From positions 1 to 13,174 of the forward strand of contig CAKZHN010000043.1 of assembly GCA_936924235.1 (NCBI GenBank): 13,174 nucleotides of DNA, in the 5' to 3' direction. The notes beneath the pieces were generated by a model that searched no databases, was not told the DNA's origin, and saw only the letters and a program-made list of their open reading frames with translations. The DNA is from an uncultured Rhodoplanes sp. (GTDB lineage: Bacteria > Pseudomonadota > Alphaproteobacteria > Rhizobiales > Xanthobacteraceae). The position numbers and the translations under genes were made by a program. Below, piece by piece: positions 1 to 7,261 of this stretch; positions within the stretch are counted from its first letter, which is position 1, and each line of letters begins with the position of its first letter.

Positions 1-13
1 AATGCGAGCGGCC

Positions 14-56
14 GGGTGGGGAGAGGTCAGCGGCAGACGGGGGGTTCTCCCCACCC
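14..56. repeat. 11-bp perfect inverted repeat with 21-nt loop
   Basis: GGGTGGGGAGA at 14-24 is the exact reverse complement of TCTCCCCACCC at 46-56, giving an 11-bp stem around a 21-nt loop. It lies about 80 nt past the stop of the decarboxylase gene and next to a second hairpin. Such paired C/T-rich and G/A-rich palindromes look like the dispersed intergenic repeats of alphaproteobacterial genomes. A transcript-end structure is the alternative. Confidence 0.5.
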
Positions 57-73
57 CCCGCGCTGCGCGCGGA

Positions 74-93
74 CCCTCCCCTCGCGGGGAGGG
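74..93. repeat. 8-bp perfect hairpin, possible transcript end
   Basis: CCCTCCCC (74-81) pairs exactly with GGGGAGGG (86-93) around a 4-nt loop (82-85). It is the first strong hairpin met by transcription leaving the decarboxylase gene, about 43 nt past its stop codon. No U-tract follows on the minus strand, so a terminator role is only a possibility. Confidence 0.45.
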
Positions 94-135
94 ATGAGAC
101 TGCCGATGCCGCAACGGAAGCGCGCCTAGCCAAAC

Positions 136-1539
136 TCAGAGCTTCACCCCAGCCTGGGCGAGAAGCTTCCGGGCGTGCGCGCGCTGCTCGTCTGAGATGA
201 CGAGCCGCTCGGCGAAGTCTTGGCCGGTCGGCCGGGTTGCGTCGATGCCCATCTTGGTGACCGTGAAGGTCTTGGGATCCGAGGTCGGATCGAGGATCGC
301 GCTCTTGCAGTTCGGCACCAGCAGGACGTCCTTCTCGGCGCGCACGCGCGTCGCGATCGCCCACATCACGTCGTTCATGCTGTAGATGTCGACGTCCTCG
401 TCGACCACGATCACCTGTTTCGTATAGAGCTCGGTGCCGAAGGTCGCCATCATGGCCATCTGCGGCTCGCCCTCGGCGATCTTCCGCATCGAGACGATCG
501 CCATGAAAGCGCCGCAGGTGGTGTGCGGCACGTGCACGGCGCGCACGTTGGGCAGGTTGCGCTTCAGCGCATTGAGGATCTCGCCCTCGCGGGTGATGCA
601 CGACACCAGGATGTGGTCCTGCGACATGCCCGAGACGACGCTGTGGTAGATCGCGTCGCGGCGCATGCGGATGCGCTTCGCCACGAAGATGTTCTGCGTG
701 CTGCGATAGGAGGCGTAGCCGGTGAACTCGCCGAACGGGCCTTCCGGCTCGTGCACGCCCGCGAGGATCTCGCCCTCGATGACGATCTCGGCGCCGGCCG
801 GCACTTCGAGGTCGGCGACGCCGCAGCGCGCCAGCCTGTAGGGCTCGCCGAACAGCCCGCCGATGATCTCGAACTTCCGCACGTTCTGCGGATAGGCGTA
901 GACCATCGAGCCCATGTAGTGCAGCGGATGCACGCCGATGGTGATCGCGACCGGCAGCGACTGGCCCTTCTCCTCGGCGCGGCGATGGAACTCATAGAGC
1001 CGCCGCCGCGAGTGCAGCGACACGCCGAGGCGATTCTTGTCCTTCAGCATCAGGCGATGAAAGCCCGTGGTGTCGACGCCGGTGACCGGATCGCGCGCCG
1101 TGAGCTGACCCGCCGTGATATAGGGCGCAGCGTCCACGGTGAACTGCAGCGGCACCGGCAACTTCCACAAGTCGATGTCGTCGCCTTCGATCACGACCTC
1201 GTCCCAGGCGGCGTTGCTGACGATCTCGCACGGAATGTACTTCTGGCAGCGCTCGCGGAACGCAGTCGGCAGCTCGGCCGGCTTGACGCCGAGGCAGGCG
1301 GCCAGGAGTTTGCGGTTGCCGGCGATGTTGGTGACCACCGGCATCGTGTGGCCCTTGAACTTCTCGAACATCACGACCGGGCTGCGCCCGGCCTTATCGA
1401 GCTCGAACAGCATCGCGGTGGATTCGAACTTCGGATGGATCTCCTGCTGGACGCGCAGGAACTCCTCCGGATGGTCGGATTCGACCATGCGCAAGAAGCC
1501 GCGCAGGCTCTGGTTGTCGATATTGGCAAGCGCCGTCAT
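136..1539 (-). CDS. UbiD family prFMN-dependent decarboxylase
   Basis: This 467-residue protein is a full-length UbiD-family enzyme, expected to decarboxylate (or carboxylate) an unsaturated or aromatic acid in the cytoplasm with prenylated FMN. The catalytic Arg-Glu-Glu triad is visible as R162, E266 and E271 (PEGPFGE). Its spacing equals that of Fdc1 R173/E277/E282. Other family landmarks are YITAGQLTARDP (140-151), GGLFGEP (227-233), VPAGAEIVIEGEI (246-258), VDEDVDIYSM (379-388) and KMGIDAT (429-435). Two of the three usual metal/prFMN-phosphate ligands look replaced: Thr157 where NxxxxR has Asn, and probably Arg180 for His; the third, E232, is kept. The start is supported by GGAG 5 nt upstream. 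It is the last operon gene, 90 nt after the second binding protein. The prFMN synthase UbiX is not in the window. The true substrate cannot be read from the sequence; ubiquinone synthesis is unlikely in this catabolic setting. Confidence 0.9.
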   Translation of the reverse strand: MTALANIDNQSLRGFLRMVESDHPEEFLRVQQEIHPKFESTAMLFELDKAGRSPVVMFEKFKGHTMPVVTNIAGNRKLLAACLGVKPAELPTAFRERCQKYIPCEIVSNAAWDEVVIEGDDIDLWKLPVPLQFTVDAAPYITAGQLTARDPVTGVDTTGFHRLMLKDKNRLGVSLHSRRRLYEFHRRAEEKGQSLPVAITIGVHPLHYMGSMVYAYPQNVRKFEIIGGLFGEPYRLARCGVADLEVPAGAEIVIEGEILAGVHEPEGPFGEFTGYASYRSTQNIFVAKRIRMRRDAIYHSVVSGMSQDHILVSCITREGEILNALKRNLPNVRAVHVPHTTCGAFMAIVSMRKIAEGEPQMAMMATFGTELYTKQVIVVDEDVDIYSMNDVMWAIATRVRAEKDVLLVPNCKSAILDPTSDPKTFTVTKMGIDATRPTGQDFAERLVISDEQRAHARKLLAQAGVKL

Positions 1540-1629
1540 GGTGTCTCCAACCTGGGCAATGAGCCGATTAAATATGCAATTGACGGGCCATTTGTGCAGT
1601 GCGCCGTGACGGGCCCGTCGTGCAGCATT
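1540..1629 (-). promoter_or_regulatory. Intergenic palindrome and repeats before the decarboxylase gene
   Basis: This is the largest gap inside the operon. It holds a 12-bp perfect palindrome GACGGGCCCGTC (1608-1619) and an upstream copy of its half, TGACGGGCC (1581-1589). The 1582-1589 copy can also pair with 1612-1619 as an 8-bp stem. An AT-rich stretch around 1569-1582 contrasts with the surrounding GC. An operator with a secondary promoter, or an mRNA structure setting decarboxylase expression apart, would both fit; neither is proven. Confidence 0.3.
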
Positions 1630-2595
1630 TCATTGCGGCTCGATCTTCGCCAGCTTCGCGAGTTCCTCCCACTTCTTGATTTCCTTCGGAATGAAATCCG
1701 CCAATGCCTTGGCGTTGCCAGCGAACGGCGCCGCATGGGTGGTGGCGAGATAGCGCCGCGTGTCGTCCATTTTGCTGATTGCGGCAAACCACGATTCCAA
1801 CTGCGCGACGATCGGCGCCGGCGCTCCGGCCGGCAGCAGCACGCCCCACACCGGCGCGATGTCGAACCCAGGAATGTCGGCCGCCTCGGCCATGGTCGGA
1901 AGATCGACGCCCGGCACGCGCTGACCGGCCGAGACCGCAAGCCCGCGCACCTTGCCGCTCGACAGGAGCGGCGTGCCCGCCGTGGAATCGATGAACTGGA
2001 AATCGATCTCGCCGCTGAACATTTCCGGCAATGACGCCATCGAGGTCTTGTACGGGATGCCGACCGCCTTCAGGCCCTTGCGGGCCTTGTAGAGCTCGGC
2101 CGAAGCGAGCGCCGGCGGCGCGCCGTAGCCGTAGCTCGCCTTCTCGCCCTTGAGCTTCATCGCCTCGGTGAGATCGTTCACGGTCTTCCATGGCGCGCCG
2201 TCGCGCACCATCAGGATGAAGTAGCTCTTCTGCAACATCGCGACCGGGGTGAAATCCTTGATCGGGTCGTAGGGCAGCCTCTTGAAGTTATAGACATTGG
2301 CGGCATGCGACGATGTCACCGAGGTGATCAGGATGGTGTAGCCATCAGGCGACGCCTTCGCGACCGCGTCGGCGCCGATCGACAGGATCATGCCGGGCTT
2401 GTTCTCGACGATGACCGGCTTGCCGGCGAGTTGCTGAAGCTTGTCGGCGTAATAGCGCGCGACGACGTCACCGCCGCTGCCCGCGGGAAGGCCGACGATG
2501 ACGCGGATTTCCCGGGTCGGATAGGTCTGCGCCTGCGTCGGCAGGCACGCGCAAAGGACGAACGCGGCAATCCACCCGACAACCTTGAACGTCAT
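1630..2595 (-). CDS. Bug/TctC-type periplasmic solute-binding protein
   Basis: This 321-residue protein belongs to the Bug (TctC) family, the extracytoplasmic receptors of tripartite tricarboxylate transporters, which bind small carboxylates. It has a Sec signal peptide (hydrophobic residues 5-18, likely cleavage after Ala22, TQA|QTYP). A cysteine pair at 15 and 17 makes a lipoprotein conceivable but less likely. Family landmarks follow: LPAGSGGDVVAR (about 36-47), NKPG, SPDGYTIL and PYDPIKDFTPV. The start is ATG at 2595, set by a strong GGGAGGAG 5 nt upstream; an in-frame ATG 15 nt earlier would overlap that site. The ligand loop reads PAGSGGD rather than the PAGGPTD of the other binding protein in this operon, so the two may prefer different ligands. 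No TctA/TctB membrane genes are nearby, so it is an orphan receptor. Confidence 0.88.
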   Translation of the reverse strand: MTFKVVGWIAAFVLCACLPTQAQTYPTREIRVIVGLPAGSGGDVVARYYADKLQQLAGKPVIVENKPGMILSIGADAVAKASPDGYTILITSVTSSHAANVYNFKRLPYDPIKDFTPVAMLQKSYFILMVRDGAPWKTVNDLTEAMKLKGEKASYGYGAPPALASAELYKARKGLKAVGIPYKTSMASLPEMFSGEIDFQFIDSTAGTPLLSSGKVRGLAVSAGQRVPGVDLPTMAEAADIPGFDIAPVWGVLLPAGAPAPIVAQLESWFAAISKMDDTRRYLATTHAAPFAGNAKALADFIPKEIKKWEELAKLAKIEPQ

Positions 2596-2600
2596 CGCGT

Positions 2601-2608
2601 CTCCTCCC
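2601..2608 (-). promoter_or_regulatory. Ribosome binding site of the second binding protein
   Basis: The minus strand reads GGGAGGAG, 5 nt before the ATG at 2595. This decides the start over the upstream in-frame ATG at 2610, which would leave the site inside the coding region. Confidence 0.7.
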
Positions 2609-2628
2609 ATTCGTATATTCTTCGCCGC

Positions 2629-2648
2629 CGTGCCCTTCTGCGGGCACG
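2629..2648 (-). other. 7-bp intercistronic hairpin after the synthetase gene
   Basis: CGTGCCC (2629-2635) pairs with GGGCACG (2642-2648) around a 6-nt loop. It sits just past the TAG of the synthetase and about 33 nt before the next start. No U-run follows on the minus strand, so an RNA-stability or partial-attenuation element is more likely than a terminator. Confidence 0.4.
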
Positions 2649-2659
2649 TTCCGGCAGCG

Positions 2660-4765
2660 CTAGGCCACGATCAGAGCGTCAAGCGCCGTCACACCCTGAC
2701 CCTTGCCGTGCACCATCAGCGGATTGACGTCGATCTCGGTCAACTCCGGCACGGCCGCCATCAGCCGCCCGACCGCCAGCACCGCATCCGCGATGGCGTC
2801 GACATCCGCCGGCGGCGCGCCGCGCACGCCTGCGAGCAGCTTCGCCGAGCGGAGCTTGTGCAGCGCTTCGAGGATTTGCGTCTTGTCGGCGGTGCCGGGC
2901 AGCAACTGCACGTCGCCCAGCGCCTCGACCCAGATGCCGCCGAGACCGAGCAGCAGCACCGTGCCCCATTCGGGATCGCGCTTGGCGCCGATCATCAGCT
3001 CGATGCCTTTGGGCGACATCTTCTCGACCAGCGCGCCATCGAGCGTGACGCCGGGCGCAGCGCGCTTGACGCTCGCCATCATGGTGTCCCAGGCAGCGCG
3101 CAGCGCGGCCTCGTCGGCGAGGTTCAGCATCACGCCGCCGGCTTCGGTCTTGTGCGACAGCGCCGCGGCTTGCGCCTTCAGCACCACCGGATAGCCGATG
3201 CGCTTGGCAATGGCGGCAGCCTCATCGGCCGTGCGGGCGAGATCGCCCGCCGGCACCTTGATGCCAGCCGCGGCCAGCGCCTTCTTGCCGAGCCATTCCG
3301 GCTGCGCGCCCTTGCCGAGCCTGGGCATGCCTTCGATCGGTCCGGGCTTGTGCCTCGCTTGCGACCGCGCCAGCAGCCGGCCGTAGCGGGTGTAGAGCGC
3401 GATCGCGCGCATCATGCGGTCCGACGAGCGCCCGAACACGGCGGGGCTCTGCTTCACAGCCTCCATCACGTCCGGCCCGAGTGTCCAGGTGTCGCCGAGC
3501 GCCACCATGACCTTGGGCTTGTCGGAGCCTTGCATGCCCTTGTTGAAGCTCTGCACCACGATCGCGGTGTTGATCGGGAACGAGATGAACAGCATGCCGA
3601 CGTTCGGATCGTCGACCAGCGCCTTCACCACGGCGGGCAGCGAGGTCGGCGTGAAGCCCGCCGTGACATCGAGCGGATTGCCGTAGTTGCCGTAAGGCGG
3701 CAGCGTGTCGTCGAAAATCTTCAAGGTGGCAGGCTCGACCGCCGGAAACTCGAGCCCTAGTTCCTCGGCCATGTCGTTGCTGAGGCCGACGAACGCGCCG
3801 GACGCCGTGAGAATGCCAGGCCCCTTCACCGGCGGCTTCGGATAGCGCACCAGGATCTCGGCGAGATCCATCATCTCGTCCATGGTCCCGACGACGATCG
3901 CGCCGGCGTCCTCGACCTGGGTGCGCAGGGTCGCGTAGTCGCCGACCAGCGCGCCAGTGTGCGATTGCGCGGCCTGCTGCGATTTCACGCTGCGGCCCGG
4001 GAACATCAGGATCACCGGCTTGCCGGCGGCGCGGCAGCGGCGGATCGCGGCCAGGAACTCGCGCGGCCGCCGCACCTGCTCGGTGTAGACCACCAGCACC
4101 CGCGTCGCGACGTCGTCGGCGAGATACTCGATGAAGTCGGTGGACTCGAGACCGATCTCGTTGCCGGTCGAAATCACGTAGGACAGCGGCGTGCCGCGGC
4201 CGTCGGCGGCGCGCTGGAAATGCCCGAGCATGCCGCCGCTCTGGCCGACGAAGGCGACGCCCGGCTTGGAATCCTTGCCCCAGCGCAGCGCCTCGCGCGC
4301 GAACAGCATGTGCAGCATCATGCCGTCGACGTTGTTGGTGACGCCCAGGCAGTTGGGGCCGACGATGGCGAGGCCGCCGTCGCGCGCAGTCTTCGCGACC
4401 TCGTCCTGCATCTCCTGCTCGCCGACCTCGGCGAAGCCTGCCGCGAAGATCATCGCCGAGCCGACCTTGCGCCGCGTGCAGGCCGCCACCGCGTCCTTCA
4501 CGCCGGCCGCCGGCAAGGTGAACACCGCGAGATCGACCCCCTCCGGCAGATCGTCCGGGCTTTTCAGCACCGGACGGCCGTCGATCGGCTCATCGCTGCG
4601 GCCGACCAGATGGATGTCGCCGGCAAACTTGTTGAGCTTCAGCGCCTGCAGGATGACCTGGCCGGCGCTGCCGGCGCGGGTCGACATGCCGACGATCGCG
4701 ACCGACTTCGGCTTGAGGAACTTGGCAACGGCCTTCGGACCGCGAGCGGACTCGACTCCCGTCAT
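2660..4765 (-). CDS. NDP-forming acyl-CoA synthetase, fused alpha and beta domains
   Basis: This 701-residue protein belongs to the acetate-CoA ligase (ADP-forming)/succinyl-CoA synthetase-like family. It interconverts a carboxylate, CoA and ATP with the acyl-CoA, ADP and phosphate through a phosphohistidine. In order it has an N-terminal CoA-binding Rossmann domain (about 12-140, SVAIVGMS), a succinyl-CoA ligase-like domain with GNEIGLESTDFIEYLADD (201-218), E229 and the likely phosphorylated His269 (SHTGA), a second such domain (about 310-465), and a C-terminal ATP-grasp domain (about 485-701) with VVLKAQ, SHKTEAGGV (537-545) and EIDVNPL (677-683). The start is the ATG at 4765, overlapping the preceding stop by 1 nt (TAATG), a sign of translational coupling; a longer in-frame form to 5017 is rejected. 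It may activate the pathway substrate or harvest ATP from an acyl-CoA product. Substrate unknown. Confidence 0.9.
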   Translation of the reverse strand: MTGVESARGPKAVAKFLKPKSVAIVGMSTRAGSAGQVILQALKLNKFAGDIHLVGRSDEPIDGRPVLKSPDDLPEGVDLAVFTLPAAGVKDAVAACTRRKVGSAMIFAAGFAEVGEQEMQDEVAKTARDGGLAIVGPNCLGVTNNVDGMMLHMLFAREALRWGKDSKPGVAFVGQSGGMLGHFQRAADGRGTPLSYVISTGNEIGLESTDFIEYLADDVATRVLVVYTEQVRRPREFLAAIRRCRAAGKPVILMFPGRSVKSQQAAQSHTGALVGDYATLRTQVEDAGAIVVGTMDEMMDLAEILVRYPKPPVKGPGILTASGAFVGLSNDMAEELGLEFPAVEPATLKIFDDTLPPYGNYGNPLDVTAGFTPTSLPAVVKALVDDPNVGMLFISFPINTAIVVQSFNKGMQGSDKPKVMVALGDTWTLGPDVMEAVKQSPAVFGRSSDRMMRAIALYTRYGRLLARSQARHKPGPIEGMPRLGKGAQPEWLGKKALAAAGIKVPAGDLARTADEAAAIAKRIGYPVVLKAQAAALSHKTEAGGVMLNLADEAALRAAWDTMMASVKRAAPGVTLDGALVEKMSPKGIELMIGAKRDPEWGTVLLLGLGGIWVEALGDVQLLPGTADKTQILEALHKLRSAKLLAGVRGAPPADVDAIADAVLAVGRLMAAVPELTEIDVNPLMVHGKGQGVTALDALIVA

Positions 4766-5205
4766 TACTTCGCGTCCTTGTCCGGCTGCCACATCAGCAG
4801 ATGCTCGCCGTTGTCGAGCGGATGCCAATAGGCCTTCACCCGCATGCCGACCTTCAGCTCGTCGGCCGTGCAGTTCACCACATCGGCGATGACGTTGACG
4901 CCCTCGTCGAGCGTCACGCTCGCGATGGCGTAGGGTTCCTTGCCCTGGAACGCCGGCGGGCCGCGATGCGCGATGGTGAAGGAGTAGACCTTGCCCTTGC
5001 CCGAGACCTCCCGCCATTCGATGTCGCGGCGGCGGCCGGTGAAGATGCTCACCGGCCTCGGGAAGTGCTGGAATTTCTTCGCCACCTTGCAGAATTGGAT
5101 GACGAGCTTCTTCTGCCGCGTCGCCTCCCAGAACGGCATGCCGAAATCGTAGTGCTTGATGTCGCCGCGCTTGACGTCGAGCGTATCGTTCAGTTTCACA
5201 GCCAT
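4765..5205 (-). CDS. DUF35/OB-fold partner of the thiolase-like protein, zinc ribbon degenerate
   Basis: This 146-residue protein has the DUF35 layout: an N-terminal helix (PFWEATRQKKLVIQFC, 24-39), a rubredoxin-like ribbon region (about 37-60) and a C-terminal OB fold (about 60-140, GKVYSFTIAHRG and EPYAIASVTLDEG). In steroid side-chain degradation such proteins bind the thiolase-fold aldolase Ltp2 and help form its active complex. Only one of the four ribbon cysteines remains (C39); the others appear as A42, S53 and T56, so zinc is unlikely to be bound. The ATG at 5205 is chosen because GAGGG lies 4 nt upstream. A GTG at 5220, overlapping the thiolase stop by 1 nt, would add five residues. 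It sits directly after the thiolase-like gene, as such partners normally do. Confidence 0.85.
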   Translation of the reverse strand: MAVKLNDTLDVKRGDIKHYDFGMPFWEATRQKKLVIQFCKVAKKFQHFPRPVSIFTGRRRDIEWREVSGKGKVYSFTIAHRGPPAFQGKEPYAIASVTLDEGVNVIADVVNCTADELKVGMRVKAYWHPLDNGEHLLMWQPDKDAK

Positions 5206-5209
5206 GATG

Positions 5210-5214
5210 CCCTC
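5210..5214 (-). promoter_or_regulatory. Ribosome binding site of the DUF35 gene
   Basis: The minus strand reads GAGGG, 4 nt before the ATG at 5205. It favours this start over the GTG at 5220. Confidence 0.55.
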
Positions 5215-5219
5215 ACCCA

Positions 5220-6392
5220 CTATTCGCCCGGCACCAGCGCCATTGCGGCGCTCGAGCCCCAGTTGCGCCCGTAGTTGATCCAGCCGATGCCGGTCACGAG
5301 CGCGTTGGTGGTGTCCTTGACCTGACGCTTGCCGGCCTCGCCCATCAGCTGCCGCACCGCCTCGATCAGGTTGTGCGACGAGCAGGCCGCCTGGCCGGCC
5401 GAGATCTGGCCGCCGCCGGTGTTCATCGGCAAAGTGCCGCTGTACGAGAGATCGGTGTCGCGCACGAACTTCATGCCTTCGCCCGGCTTGCAGAAGCCGA
5501 AGGCTTCGAACTGGATCACCAGTGCAATGAGGAAGTCGTCATAGGGATGAAAGGAGCGCACGTCCTTGATGTTCCAGCCCGCGGTTGCCAGCGCTTTCTT
5601 GCCGGCGATCTCGTGGCCGCTGCGCGTGACATCGACCAGGTTGTCGCCGCCGAGGAAGTTGGTGCGTTCGGCATAGCCGAGCGGGATCACGCACTTCTTG
5701 AGGCCCTTTTCCTTGGCGCGCTTGCGGCTGGTGACGATCACCCCCGCCGCGCCGTCGGCCAGCATCACGCAGTCGAGCAGCCGGATCGGGTCGGCGATCA
5801 TCCGCGAATTGATGTAGTCGTCCATCGTGATCGGCACACGCAGCTCTTCGCAGGCGTTCTCGTTCATGATGGCGTGATTGCGCTGCGTGATCGCAAGCTT
5901 GCCGAGCGCCTTCAGGTCGACGCCGTATTTGGCGTCGTATGAGCGCTGGAGCAGGCCGAAGGCGCCCGGCGGTCCGAGCACGCCATACGGATCGGTCCAG
6001 TCGCGCCGGTAGTTGCGGTCGTTGCGGCCGTTGTGCTCACGAACGTGCGTGTCGGCGAACATGCAGACCGCCACCTCGCACATGCCGGCGTCGATCGCGG
6101 CCGCCGCGCGCGCCACCGCGCCGACCGCCGAGCAGCCGCCGGTGTGGACCTGCTCACAGAAGCCCACTTCGAGGCCCAGCATGTCGCAGGTGCTTTGCGC
6201 CCAGAACATGCTGGCGCCGCCGGTGCCGGTGAGACCCGACATCACCAGCCCGTCGATTTCCTTGCTCTCGAAGCCGGACTTGTCGAGGAGCGACTCCAGG
6301 ATTTCTCCCATCAGGACCCAGACGTCCCGGTCGCTCTTCTTCATCACCTTGGTTTCGGCGTAGGCCACAATGGCGCTGTCGCGCAGACTCAT
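5220..6392 (-). CDS. Thiolase-fold protein (SCP-x/Ltp2-like), candidate acyl-CoA thiolase or aldolase
   Basis: This 390-residue protein matches the thiolase superfamily of the non-specific lipid-transfer/SCP-x type. It would cleave a 3-oxoacyl-CoA, or as an aldolase a 3-hydroxyacyl-CoA, in the cytoplasm. The N-terminal half has GGCSA with Cys87 where the thiolase nucleophile lies. The C-terminal half has HPYDDF (282-287) and FGFCKPGEG (298-306). The usual NxxGGxxxxGHP stretch reads NTGGGQISAGQ (324-334), so the catalytic His is Gln334. The usual C-terminal CxGGG cysteine is also missing (GIGWINYGRNWG, 368-379). Canonical thiolysis therefore looks doubtful. AAAGGGAG lies 6 nt before the start. 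The DUF35 gene follows after 14 nt, and a two-protein complex is likely. No 3-hydroxyacyl-CoA dehydrogenase gene accompanies it, which fits an aldolase role. Confidence 0.87.
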   Translation of the reverse strand: MSLRDSAIVAYAETKVMKKSDRDVWVLMGEILESLLDKSGFESKEIDGLVMSGLTGTGGASMFWAQSTCDMLGLEVGFCEQVHTGGCSAVGAVARAAAAIDAGMCEVAVCMFADTHVREHNGRNDRNYRRDWTDPYGVLGPPGAFGLLQRSYDAKYGVDLKALGKLAITQRNHAIMNENACEELRVPITMDDYINSRMIADPIRLLDCVMLADGAAGVIVTSRKRAKEKGLKKCVIPLGYAERTNFLGGDNLVDVTRSGHEIAGKKALATAGWNIKDVRSFHPYDDFLIALVIQFEAFGFCKPGEGMKFVRDTDLSYSGTLPMNTGGGQISAGQAACSSHNLIEAVRQLMGEAGKRQVKDTTNALVTGIGWINYGRNWGSSAAMALVPGE

Positions 6393-6447
6393 TGATCACT
6401 CCCTTTGAATTCGGATGCCGCCGCGTCTTGGGCGCGGTTCGAGAAAA

Positions 6448-7233
6448 TCACTCGGCCGGCCGCACGCGCGGCGCGGTCTTGTCCAGGAACTGATGCAGCC
6501 GCTGGATCGACTCCGGGCTCCTGGTGTATTCGGCGACCATGCGCTCGAAGAACAGGCCGTCGTCGTACCCCATGTCCTGAATCCGCGGCAGGCTGTTGGT
6601 GATGGCGAAGTTCGACAGCGGCGCGTTCTTGCAGATCTTCAGCGCCAGCTCCTTGGCTTTCTCGAGCTGCTGCCCCTTCGGCACGATGTACTGCACGATG
6701 CCGTAGCGCTCGGCCTCGTCGGCCTTGAGCACGCGGCCGGTCAGCATCATGTCCTGCATGCGGGCAAAGCCGATCAGGCGCGCCACGCGGACCGAGCCGC
6801 CGCCGCCGATGAAGATTCCGCGGGTGCCCTCCGGCAGGCCGAAGTACGTGGTCTCGTCGGCGACGCGGATGTGCGCCGCCGCGGCGGTCTCAAGGCCGCC
6901 GCCCAAGGTCGCGCCGTGCAGCGCCGCGATGAAGGGAATGTTGCCGCGCGCCATCGCCTCGAAATAGCTGTTGCGGTTGAACTGGAACGGCAGCCGCTCC
7001 GAGCGCCCGGTCTTCCAGCTTTCCGCGGCCCAGCGTAGATCGAGACCGGCGCAGAAGTTGTCGCCGTGGCCGAAGATGATGCCACACTTGGCCTCCTCGC
7101 CGGCGCGCTCGATGGCCTCGCGCAACTGCTTCATCACCGTTGGGTTGAAGCAGTTGCGCTTGTCCGGGCGGTTCAAACCGACCAGGGCGATCTCGCCGTC
7201 CAGCTCATAGGTGACCGTCTGCTCTTCACTCAT
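6448..7233 (-). CDS. Enoyl-CoA hydratase/isomerase (crotonase family)
   Basis: This 261-residue crotonase-fold protein is of usual family length and is expected to hydrate a trans-2-enoyl-CoA to the 3-hydroxyacyl-CoA. Both catalytic glutamates of true hydratases are in place. E115 (GGGLET) and E135 (LPEG) have the same 20-residue spacing as E144/E164 of rat mitochondrial hydratase. The oxyanion-hole segments are NFCAGLDL (59-66) and ALHGATLGGG (104-113). This argues for hydration over isomerase-only or dehalogenase activity, though the acyl specificity is open. The start has AGGGAG 6 nt upstream. It lies between the last acyl-CoA dehydrogenase (28-nt gap) and the thiolase-fold gene (55-nt gap), the expected place for the second step of side-chain shortening. 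Confidence 0.93.
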   Translation of the reverse strand: MSEEQTVTYELDGEIALVGLNRPDKRNCFNPTVMKQLREAIERAGEEAKCGIIFGHGDNFCAGLDLRWAAESWKTGRSERLPFQFNRNSYFEAMARGNIPFIAALHGATLGGGLETAAAAHIRVADETTYFGLPEGTRGIFIGGGGSVRVARLIGFARMQDMMLTGRVLKADEAERYGIVQYIVPKGQQLEKAKELALKICKNAPLSNFAITNSLPRIQDMGYDDGLFFERMVAEYTRSPESIQRLHQFLDKTAPRVRPAE

Positions 7234-7261
7234 AAACCGCTCCCTGTAACCGTTCCGTGGC

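Larger units (their letters stand above)
1..135. other. Gene-free 3' flank of the operon, hairpin-rich
   Basis: No open reading frame here is credible. The stretch follows the stop codon of the last operon gene (minus strand) and holds two perfect inverted repeats, annotated separately, in a very G/C-biased context. There is no T-run after either hairpin in the direction of transcription, so a classical intrinsic terminator is not shown. The hairpins could still end or protect the 3' end of the mRNA, or belong to a dispersed intergenic repeat family. Confidence 0.5.

Noticed and set aside
220..2034. 604-codon open frame on the plus strand opposite the decarboxylase and second binding protein
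   Set aside because: It runs antisense across two well-supported genes, is extremely rich in Arg, His, Asp and Ala with no domain pattern, and has no ribosome binding site. High GC explains such open antisense frames.
4766..5017. In-frame N-terminal extension of the acyl-CoA synthetase
   Set aside because: It lies wholly inside the DUF35 gene. The TAATG junction and the position of the CoA-binding domain support the start at 4765.
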